Source: Planomonospora sp. ID82291
GTDB taxonomy: Bacteria; Actinomycetota; Actinomycetes; Streptosporangiales; Streptosporangiaceae
Assembly (NCBI RefSeq): GCF_015711645.1
Contig: NZ_JABTEX010000006.1
Location: 124,001-188,000 of the forward strand
Direction of reading: 5' to 3'
Length of the DNA: 64,000 bases
The notes below the pieces were generated by a model. It was not told where the DNA came from. It made no database searches and was given only the letters and a program-made list of their open reading frames with translations. Within the stretch, counting starts at the first letter, position 1. Each line of letters opens with the position of its first letter. The position numbers and the translations under genes are program-made. Below are positions 1-7,412 of the stretch, piece after piece.

Positions 1-1063
1 CGTGCCGGGCCGCCGCCGCGTTTCCCTTGGCGTAGACCAGATGGCCCTGCGGGAGCCGTAACGCCGTGCAGTAGGCCAGCATCTGGTACAGGTCCGCGTC
101 AGGGTAGCCGGCGGATTTCTCCCGCTTGTACTTGGCGTCGGCCACCGCGGCGGGTCGCCCGTGCAGCTCCCACACCAGGTCCGGGCGCATCCGCACCGCC
201 AGCGCGTCATCGAGGTGACAGGGGTACTGCGGGCGGGCGGCCCCGCCGTGGCGAGCGTGCAGCTCCTCGGAGATCGCGACGGTCACGAAGTCTTCGAACA
301 CCTTGGGCAGGTTGAACAGGAACCCGTTGGCGGCGATGGCGCCGGGGGTGTGCTCGGGCGAGGTGGCCCGCCAGATGATCTCCGCCAGGCGCAGCGCCGC
401 CTGGTAGCGGGCATTGAGCCGGGACGGCTGCCAGTGCGGGAGCACCGTGCCGCCGACCAGGCTGGTCACTCCGGCCAGCCGTCCCCGCAGCGCGGTCAGG
501 CGCCGCCGGGATTCGGCGTCGATACCGGGGACGGTGAGCAGCCGGGTGATCGCGGCCAGCAGGATCCGGTTCTCGGCGACGTCCACGGTGAAGTCGTCGT
601 GGCGGATCTCCATCGGGATCACCCGCCCGTGATGGCGCCGCAGCTGCTCCCCTTCCCGCAGCCGCCCGCGCAGCACGTAGGAGGACTCCTCCACCGTCCG
701 GTATCCCTGCAGGAGTCCTTGGCGCAGCGCCTGCTCGGCCTGCCGCCACAGCGCTTGGGCCACCGCGGGCACCAGCCCGTCGCGGGCGTCCAATCCGATG
801 GTCTCCTGCCGCCATCCCTTGGGGTCGGCCGCGTACCCGACGAGGAACAGCAGTCGGTCGATGGCGAGTTTCGGCGTCACCCACACCTCAACGTCGCCGA
901 TCAGCGCGACTCCGACCCTGCCGCGCGGGGTGACCTCCCACACGCCTTCCTCGTACGGTGAGGGCCGGGCGTCGACCACGTCGGAGCCGGCCAGGTGCCG
1001 TCCCTGCTCGGCGGAGAGCCGGGCCAGGACCTGCCCGGTCTCGGGTACCTCGATCCGGGTCAT
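1..1063 (-). CDS. mcrC: McrC-like nuclease subunit, 3' end cut by the window
   Basis: The reading frame starts at an ATG at 1063 that overlaps the McrB stop codon by 4 nt (ATGA) and stays open to the window edge, giving about 354 visible residues. The protein begins MTRIEVPETGQ. Near residues 290-320 it shows MRPDLVW followed by VADAKYK, the D-(x)n-D-x-K core of a PD-(D/E)XK nuclease, then YPDADLYQMLAYC, a segment typical of McrC (PF10117, 5-methylcytosine restriction subunit). In the McrBC family McrC is the endonuclease driven by the McrB motor. Here it is the last gene seen of a five-gene operon and its best candidate effector nuclease. The family call is strong. The DNA substrate is unknown because the partner McrB has an unusual N-terminus. 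Confidence 0.85.
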   Translation of the reverse strand, partial: MTRIEVPETGQVLARLSAEQGRHLAGSDVVDARPSPYEEGVWEVTPRGRVGVALIGDVEVWVTPKLAIDRLLFLVGYAADPKGWRQETIGLDARDGLVPAVAQALWRQAEQALRQGLLQGYRTVEESSYVLRGRLREGEQLRRHHGRVIPMEIRHDDFTVDVAENRILLAAITRLLTVPGIDAESRRRLTALRGRLAGVTSLVGGTVLPHWQPSRLNARYQAALRLAEIIWRATSPEHTPGAIAANGFLFNLPKVFEDFVTVAISEELHARHGGAARPQYPCHLDDALAVRMRPDLVWELHGRPAAVADAKYKREKSAGYPDADLYQMLAYCTALRLPQGHLVYAKGNAAAARH

Positions 1064-3168
1064 TTCGGTACGGCGGCCGCCTGCCGCAGCGCCGACAGCC
1101 GGTAGCGGTCCAGGACGCTGGGCGGGCTGCCGTAGTGGTGTTCGGCCAGCAGCGGCAGGATCGAGGTCTCCCAGACCGTCTCCAGGCCGTCGACGCGATG
1201 GTAGATGCCGGGTTTCATCAGGTAGGACGGGCCGATCGCCAGGTCGTGGTCCTCGATGCGGGCGTTGAGCGCCTCCAGCAGCGCGGGGGCGTCCAGGTTG
1301 TGCACGGCCGAAGGATCGCTTTCGCGGAGCCGTTCCAGCCAGCGGCCCAGCAGGCCCCGCACCGGGACGAGGTCCGGGTGCAGCTCGACGAACCGGAACC
1401 GGCGCCGCATGGCGGCGTCGACCAGGGCGATGGAGCGGTCGGTGGTGTTCATCGTGCCGATGACGAAGATGTTCTCCGGCAGGGTGAAGTCCGCCTCGGC
1501 CGAGTACAGCAGGCTGATCGCGTCGTCGCGGTACTCCAGCAGGAAGTACAGCTCGCCGAAGACCTTGGCCAGGTTGGCGCGGTTGATCTCGTCGATGATG
1601 AGGATGTACGGGTCGGAGGGGTGCTGGCGGGCCGCCTCGACGAGCTGCCGGAACGGCCCCGGCCGCAGTTCGAAGGCGAGCTGGCCGTCGGCCCGCTGCA
1701 CCGGCCGGAACCCCTCGAAGAAGTCCTCGTAGGTGTAGGACGGGTGGAACTGCACGAGCTTGACCGCGCTCGGCTCGGCCAGCCGCCCGGCGAGCTTGCG
1801 GGCCAGGAACGTCTTGCCGGTGCCGGGCGGCCCGTACAGGATGATCTGCTTGTTCTCCCACAGCAGGTCGGCCAGGCGCTGAAGCTGCGCGCGGTCGATG
1901 AAGGTCTCCTCAGCGAGCTCCTCGCCGACCTCGCCGAAGGCGAGGTCCTTCGGCGGTCCGGCCTGGGCATCGTCGAGTTCGACGCCGAGCGCGGTCAGCA
2001 GCTCTTCGACCGCGGTGAGGTTCTCGGTGAGCTCGACCACGTCGGACTGGCTGTGCAGCTTCGCCGGCAGGGGGTGGGGCAGGTTCGCGAACGGCACCGG
2101 CCGGGTCTCGTTCAGCCACGCCACCGCGCGGCGCAGGTTGGAGCGCTGATCGGAGGAGTGCACGTAGACGGCTTCACCGGTGATCCGGCCGACGTACGCC
2201 TTGCCCTGGGTGGTGGTGAGCACGTAGTCACCGGGGCGCATCCGGTTGCAGAACGCGTCGAACTCCGCCAGCTTGGCCTGCCGCACCGCGTACGACTTGT
2301 GCTGGTAGTCCTCCTCGATGGCGGTCTTGAGGAGGTCACGTTCGATCGGTGAGGGGATCTCGCGAAGGCTGGAGGCGGCCAGCGACACCGACCCTCTGTG
2401 CAGCCACACCGGAACCAGATCCCGCCCGTCCACCGACGATCCGCGCACCAGCCAGGCCCGGCGGTTCCCCGGCTCGGGGTTCAGGGACGGGAGCTCCTCC
2501 AGCCGCTCCTTGATCTCCCAGCCCTGGACCCGATCCGTCTGGGAGAGACGGCCGCTGGGGTCGAAGGTCACGCTCTCCGATCGGAGCCGTTGAGCGATGT
2601 CGCCGCCCCGGTATCTGAAGTGGCGCATGCCTTCGCCGGGAAGCGTGCCGTCGTCGTAGGCCACGCGGTAGGCCCCGGGAACGTCGACTTGGGCGAGGAA
2701 GTGAGGCAGCTGGTCCTCGGGCAGGCCTGTCGCTTCTGCGAGGTCACGGTATGAGGTCCATGCGCCGGCCGGTACCGACCCGAGCGCCTCGACGAGCAGT
2801 TGCTCACTGCCGGACAGCTGCTTGAGGGCATGGGTGCGGTGGCGGCGGATCTCCTGATATCTGCGGAGGAGTTCGGCGAAGAGCTCCGATTCCGAATAGG
2901 TCGCCAGGGCTTCGATCCCGGCCTCAGTGAGGAACCAGTGTCCCCGCTTGATGATCCAGCCGATGGTCGCGGCATCACCGCTCCGCCAGCCGAGCGCCAC
3001 CTGCCAGCGTGGACGACCGCGTTCGTCGAGGTGGGCCTCGTAGGGCGTGAAGTCGAATCGTCCGGCGACGGCGTCTACGACCTGCTGCTTGGAGAGCGGC
3101 TCCACGCTGTCGCGCAGCACTTCCATCGCGGTACGAAAGATGGCTTCGATGCGGACGGAATCGGTCAC
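1060..3168 (-). CDS. McrB-like AAA+ NTPase with winged-helix and alkyltransferase-like DNA-binding N-terminus
   Basis: The protein has 702 residues from a GTG start 2 nt after the methylase stop codon. Residues about 445-452 hold GPPGTGKT (Walker A), about 522 has LIIDEINRAN (Walker B), and about 571 has GTMNTTDRS followed by AAMRRRFRF, the signature of the McrB branch of AAA+ proteins (AAA_5). The N-terminal half is not the E. coli McrB type. Residues 1-105 resemble a winged-helix Mrr_N-like domain. Residues 125-175 (VPAGAWTSYRDLAEATGLP) resemble the DNA-binding helix region of O6-alkylguanine alkyltransferase-like proteins, without the catalytic PCHR. Residues about 310-370 (GDYVLTTTQGKAYVGRITGE) resemble a small barrel common in restriction proteins. 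It probably powers and targets the McrC nuclease encoded next. The GTP or ATP preference cannot be read from sequence. Confidence 0.85.
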   Translation of the reverse strand: MTDSVRIEAIFRTAMEVLRDSVEPLSKQQVVDAVAGRFDFTPYEAHLDERGRPRWQVALGWRSGDAATIGWIIKRGHWFLTEAGIEALATYSESELFAELLRRYQEIRRHRTHALKQLSGSEQLLVEALGSVPAGAWTSYRDLAEATGLPEDQLPHFLAQVDVPGAYRVAYDDGTLPGEGMRHFRYRGGDIAQRLRSESVTFDPSGRLSQTDRVQGWEIKERLEELPSLNPEPGNRRAWLVRGSSVDGRDLVPVWLHRGSVSLAASSLREIPSPIERDLLKTAIEEDYQHKSYAVRQAKLAEFDAFCNRMRPGDYVLTTTQGKAYVGRITGEAVYVHSSDQRSNLRRAVAWLNETRPVPFANLPHPLPAKLHSQSDVVELTENLTAVEELLTALGVELDDAQAGPPKDLAFGEVGEELAEETFIDRAQLQRLADLLWENKQIILYGPPGTGKTFLARKLAGRLAEPSAVKLVQFHPSYTYEDFFEGFRPVQRADGQLAFELRPGPFRQLVEAARQHPSDPYILIIDEINRANLAKVFGELYFLLEYRDDAISLLYSAEADFTLPENIFVIGTMNTTDRSIALVDAAMRRRFRFVELHPDLVPVRGLLGRWLERLRESDPSAVHNLDAPALLEALNARIEDHDLAIGPSYLMKPGIYHRVDGLETVWETSILPLLAEHHYGSPPSVLDRYRLSALRQAAAVPK

Positions 3169-3170
3169 GG

Positions 3171-6100
3171 TCAGCTGCTCCCAGGTGCCTCGAGGGCCGG
3201 TCGGGCGGGATGGCGGGGCCCATGGCCGGGCGCGGGGTCAAGGACGGTCCGGTACGGCGCGCGCCCGGCGATCGCGTCGGCCATGGCGTCGTAGATCTCG
3301 CCGATCGCCTTCCTGGTCCGGGCGAACAGGTCCGGGGAGACGTTCTGGAAGGCGCGGAAGGTGCCCAGGATGTAGTCGACGTCGTCGCGGGTCACGCCGT
3401 ACAGGTGGAAGTAGGCGGCGTCCAGTTCGGCGCGGAGCCAGAACCTCCGCTCCTCGTCCCACCGGTACGGCGGGCCGTCGTCGCCGTGGTCGCGGGCGAA
3501 GGCCTCCATGTCGTAGGAGGTGTAGGTCAGCTCCAGCACCCGCGTCCGGACCCACCGGTCGAGGCGTTCGTCCGGGTACCACGGGCAGTCCCGTTCGTAG
3601 GCTTCAGGCGGCAGTACCGGAAGCTGCTTGAAGATGAAGTACTTGAGGGACGTGCCGGAGATCTTCTGACGAGCGCAGAAGTCGAGAACGAGCGAGGTCA
3701 GGTTGGCCTGAAGAAGAGCGCCGTCTCTTTCCGGTAGGGCGAGAAGAAACTTGTCACCTACCGCTGCCCTAGGGAGCGCTGTACTGATCACGGTACGGGT
3801 ATCGGCGCTGCGGCAGATGTCGCGCCAGCCCAGCAGCCAACCGTGCTCCCACCTCCGCTTTCGGCGGTCACCTCGAACAGCGTCCTGCGGGCAAAGACGA
3901 TCTTCAACTGCCTCCTCTGGCACCCAGTACTCGGGCATTCCAACGTAGGCCGGATCCTCTTTCTGCTCAGGCGTGGATCTGGGGAGCGTGCCCTTGTTGA
4001 GCTGGGCCTGGGTCGCGTTGAGGTAGGTGCTGAACCGGTGGTCGAAGTGGTGGAGCATCTTCGCCTCATACAGCGGCAGCAGCCGTTCGCCGTTCCGGAT
4101 GAGGACGTTGCCCTTCAGCTCCCATCCCTCGTCGAGCATGCCTGTCAGCGTCTCGCCGTTGGCGGCGCTGGGCCGGAACAGGCCTGAGTCATTCGCCATG
4201 TGCAACATGGCCATGAACGACAGACCCCACGGGTTGAGCCCCTCACCATCCTGGGTGGGTTCCCTCCACAGCACCGGCACGCGGCGGTAGATACCGACGG
4301 TGATGTCGGCGTTCCGCTTGTGGTCGAAGACCGGGCAGGTGCCGGTGTTCGGGTTGAGGAGGACGATGTCTCCGGGGGTGAGGACGAACTCGCGCTCGGT
4401 GATCTGTTGCTTCTTCCGGAGCCGGAACGCCAGGCGGATGTGCTCCTGCGGAGCGCGCCGGCCTGAGGCGCTCCATAGGCAGAACCGGAACTGGTTGTGG
4501 ACGTTCGGGAAGAGTTTCTCCTCGTTCTCGAAGTCGTAGAGCGAGGCGAGGGTTTTGGTCTCCACCATGTCCTTGAAGAAGAACTGGGTGGTGGCGTCGG
4601 TGGCGATGCCGGTGGGCAGCACCATGCCGACTCGGCCGTGCGGGGCCAGCAGGGTTCGGCCGGTCTCGGCGAATACCGCGTAGGTGTTGATGTCGCCCCG
4701 GCCGGTCAGCGGGTACCGTCCTGAGTCGCGCAGCAGCAGCGTCGCGCCGTCGGCCTGCCGCAGCTCGCCGACGAATTCGGCATACAGCCGCCGGTCGGCC
4801 TCCTCCTCGCTGTCCTTCAGCGCCGCGATCGCCTTCTTCCGCGCGGCGGCGTTCTTGGCGCTCGCGATGTCCTCGTTCCTCGCGGCGAAGAACTCCTTCT
4901 CCTGGATCTTCACCCGCTCCCACGGCGGGTTGCCGATGACGCAGGTGAACCCGCCGTCCCAGCCGGTCTGAGGGTCGGTCGGCCCGTTCTCCGGGACGCG
5001 GAACAGATGCGGGAACTCCACGTGCCAGTGGAAGAACCGGTAGTCGCGGGCCAGTTCGTCGACCTTCTCGGTCATCGTCCGCTGCCGCTCGTCGAGATCG
5101 TCGCCGCCGATCCAGGCCAGGGTGCCGTGCTTGATCGCCGACAGTCGGGTCTGGGAGGTCAGCTCCTGCACGAACGCGGCGCACCAGGCGTCGGCCACCC
5201 GCTTCATCGGTCGGCGTTCGGCGTCGAGGGCGCGGAGCCTGCGCCGCTGCACGACCAGACCGGCCAGATCCTCCGGCAGCTCACCGACGAGTTCGCGAGT
5301 GCGTGCCGCTAGGCGCGTGTTGGACCGGTCGATCGCCTCCTCACCGAACAGGCTGTCCTGGATGACGCCCTTGGCGGCTTGGGCTTTCTCGGTCTCGCTC
5401 TCTTTCGCCACCGCCGAGGCGACCTTCTTGTCGTCGCCCTCGATCGGCTTGAACGCCTCCTTCGGGATGCCCCGGCTGATCAGCGCAGGCGTCGCGCCGA
5501 GCAGGGCGTTGCCGACGCGGATGTTGGCGTCGAGGAACGCCAGTGGTCTGCCGGGCTCGACCGACTCCAGCCAGAGCGAAACCTTGGCCAGCTCGGCGGC
5601 CATCTCGTTGATGTCCACGCCGTAGATGCAGCGGGAGACGACCTCGCGCATCGCGTGCCGTACGAGATCCGGGGAGGGCTCGTCCTCACCCGAGCGGACC
5701 TCTGCGATGCGTCGCGCGATCCGGCGGGCCGCGGCGACCAGGAAGTGGCCCGAACCGCAGGCCGGGTCGCACACGGTGACACCCAGCAGGGCCTCGACCT
5801 TCGCTTCGGCGGGCTCGGCGCCGCGGGCAGCTTCGTCCAGCACCGGGTTGAGCGCGGTCTCGAGCAGCGCCTCGGTCAGGGACGACGGGGTGTAGTAGGA
5901 GCCGGTGGTCTTGCGTTCGTTGCCGGCCGCGCGCCGCAGCGTGAAGGTGCGGTCGTCGGCGTCGAGGTCGGGGTGAAGTTCCAGCAGCGATTCGTAGACG
6001 CTGCCGAGTTCCTCGGAGTCGAGCTCGCGGAAGTTGACCGGCCGCCGCTGCGTTCCCGAGTCGACCACGGCGAGGTGGCGCACGGCCTGCAGCAGGCGGC

Positions 6101-7412
6101 TGTTGGAGATCCGCATGCCCTCCAGGGGCGCGTCCAGCTCGTCCGGCAGGCTCGGCTCGCAGCGGGTGCCGTCGGGCAGCTCGGTGATCCGCTCGAACAG
6201 GCCGCCGATGCCGGGGACGGCGAGCTGCGAGAGTCCGGTCTGGGTTCCGAGGCCGTCGAAGACCAACTTGACCGCCTGCCACAGGTCGTCGTGGGGATCG
6301 GCGCCGCCGCGCAGGGCCCGGTCGCGCAGGCGCTGCGCCGAGAAGTACTTCGTGTACCGGTCGCGTGCGGCCAGCAGCATGGGAGCGGACTCGTCGGCGG
6401 TCACCGGCTCGAGTAGCACGTCGCGGTCTTCGGCGACGAACCAGAACAGCAGCCGGTAGACCAGGCGCAGGATCGCCCGGTTGTAGTCCTCCTTGCTCAG
6501 CGTGGTGAGCTTGTCGAGGTCGCCGTAAAAGTCGCGTTTCTGCTCGGTGCCGTAGAGCGGCGATGAGGAGAGGTCGTCTGCGGTGGCGTTCCCGGCGAGC
6601 CGCTTGCGGAGCAGGTCGTTGGCGGGATGCTGGAGGAACCCGGTGCCGAGCGTGTTGATCGCCAGCTCCACGCCCTTGCGCAGCCGCGCCAGCGCGCGTT
6701 CGCCGCTCTTTGCCGCGTCGGCGCGCCACTGCTCCAGGTAGCAGTCGGCCGAGGTCTTGCCTTCGGGGACGGCGAAGCGGGTGGCGTGGACGAGGCGGTA
6801 GAGCAGCACGAAGTCGGGGAAGAGCTGTTCGGAGAAGATCAGCTCCAGGTCGAACTCGACATACGCCGAGCCGGCCAGCGCGCGGGAGTCGTGCAGCAGC
6901 CGCAGCTTGCCGCCGTTGGCGAGGATCGCCCACAGGTGGTCGTCGCTGCGCTTGAGGAGATCTTGGACCATGGACTGCGGTGCCCTGTGCGCCGCACCGG
7001 CGACGCCCTTGGTGCGGTGGTCCAGATCGGCGTCCCAGCCGAGCAGGTGGATCGGCACGCGCCCCCAGCAGTGGCTGACCGGGAAATCGGTGTCGCCCAC
7101 GCTGAACCCGCCCGAAGGCTGCAGCACACCGTAGCCGAGCTTATCGAACAGCGGCAGCAGCCAGTGGCCGCGGGTGCGCGGTGAACGTCCCTCCTGGGCG
7201 GCTTTGCCTCGTTCCCGGGTGAAGGCCTGCCAGGCGCCGTTGAGGTAGTCGAACGCGCGGGCGGCGGCCTCGCGGACGCTCTCGTGCGGCGACAGGCCGT
7301 AGGCGTCTGGTTCGCGGCCGGGCAGGTCCTTGTCCGCCAGGGCCCGGGTGAACAGGTCGGGGGGCAGCAGGCCGCCCGCGATGCGCACGGCGGGGAAGGG
7401 GGAGCGGCTCAC
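3171..7412 (-). CDS. Eco57I-type N6-adenine DNA methyltransferase, DrmMI-like
   Basis: This is a 1413-residue protein from a GTG that overlaps the stop of the SNF2 gene (GTGA). SAM-binding motif I is VCDPACGSGHFLVAAARR near residue 547, with YGVDINEMAAELAKVSLWL downstream. The catalytic motif IV is CVIGNPPWERV near residue 824. NPPW marks N6-adenine methylases of the Eco57I/PglX class (PF07669). About 500 residues precede motif I and a long target-recognition part follows it, a size usual for DISARM DrmMI and BREX PglX. In DISARM the methylase marks host DNA so that the system spares it. Its place between a SNF2 helicase and an McrB-like motor supports the same self-marking job here. A fused type II restriction-methylase is less likely, because I see no PD-(D/E)XK motif in it. 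Confidence 0.85.
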   Translation of the reverse strand: MSRSPFPAVRIAGGLLPPDLFTRALADKDLPGREPDAYGLSPHESVREAAARAFDYLNGAWQAFTRERGKAAQEGRSPRTRGHWLLPLFDKLGYGVLQPSGGFSVGDTDFPVSHCWGRVPIHLLGWDADLDHRTKGVAGAAHRAPQSMVQDLLKRSDDHLWAILANGGKLRLLHDSRALAGSAYVEFDLELIFSEQLFPDFVLLYRLVHATRFAVPEGKTSADCYLEQWRADAAKSGERALARLRKGVELAINTLGTGFLQHPANDLLRKRLAGNATADDLSSSPLYGTEQKRDFYGDLDKLTTLSKEDYNRAILRLVYRLLFWFVAEDRDVLLEPVTADESAPMLLAARDRYTKYFSAQRLRDRALRGGADPHDDLWQAVKLVFDGLGTQTGLSQLAVPGIGGLFERITELPDGTRCEPSLPDELDAPLEGMRISNSRLLQAVRHLAVVDSGTQRRPVNFRELDSEELGSVYESLLELHPDLDADDRTFTLRRAAGNERKTTGSYYTPSSLTEALLETALNPVLDEAARGAEPAEAKVEALLGVTVCDPACGSGHFLVAAARRIARRIAEVRSGEDEPSPDLVRHAMREVVSRCIYGVDINEMAAELAKVSLWLESVEPGRPLAFLDANIRVGNALLGATPALISRGIPKEAFKPIEGDDKKVASAVAKESETEKAQAAKGVIQDSLFGEEAIDRSNTRLAARTRELVGELPEDLAGLVVQRRRLRALDAERRPMKRVADAWCAAFVQELTSQTRLSAIKHGTLAWIGGDDLDERQRTMTEKVDELARDYRFFHWHVEFPHLFRVPENGPTDPQTGWDGGFTCVIGNPPWERVKIQEKEFFAARNEDIASAKNAAARKKAIAALKDSEEEADRRLYAEFVGELRQADGATLLLRDSGRYPLTGRGDINTYAVFAETGRTLLAPHGRVGMVLPTGIATDATTQFFFKDMVETKTLASLYDFENEEKLFPNVHNQFRFCLWSASGRRAPQEHIRLAFRLRKKQQITEREFVLTPGDIVLLNPNTGTCPVFDHKRNADITVGIYRRVPVLWREPTQDGEGLNPWGLSFMAMLHMANDSGLFRPSAANGETLTGMLDEGWELKGNVLIRNGERLLPLYEAKMLHHFDHRFSTYLNATQAQLNKGTLPRSTPEQKEDPAYVGMPEYWVPEEAVEDRLCPQDAVRGDRRKRRWEHGWLLGWRDICRSADTRTVISTALPRAAVGDKFLLALPERDGALLQANLTSLVLDFCARQKISGTSLKYFIFKQLPVLPPEAYERDCPWYPDERLDRWVRTRVLELTYTSYDMEAFARDHGDDGPPYRWDEERRFWLRAELDAAYFHLYGVTRDDVDYILGTFRAFQNVSPDLFARTRKAIGEIYDAMADAIAGRAPYRTVLDPAPGHGPRHPARPALEAPGSS

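Noticed and set aside
958-2352. Long plus-strand frame of 464 codons opposite the McrB-like gene
   Set aside because: It is the antisense of a gene with intact AAA+ motifs. Its product is low-complexity Gly/Arg/Val sequence with no family match.
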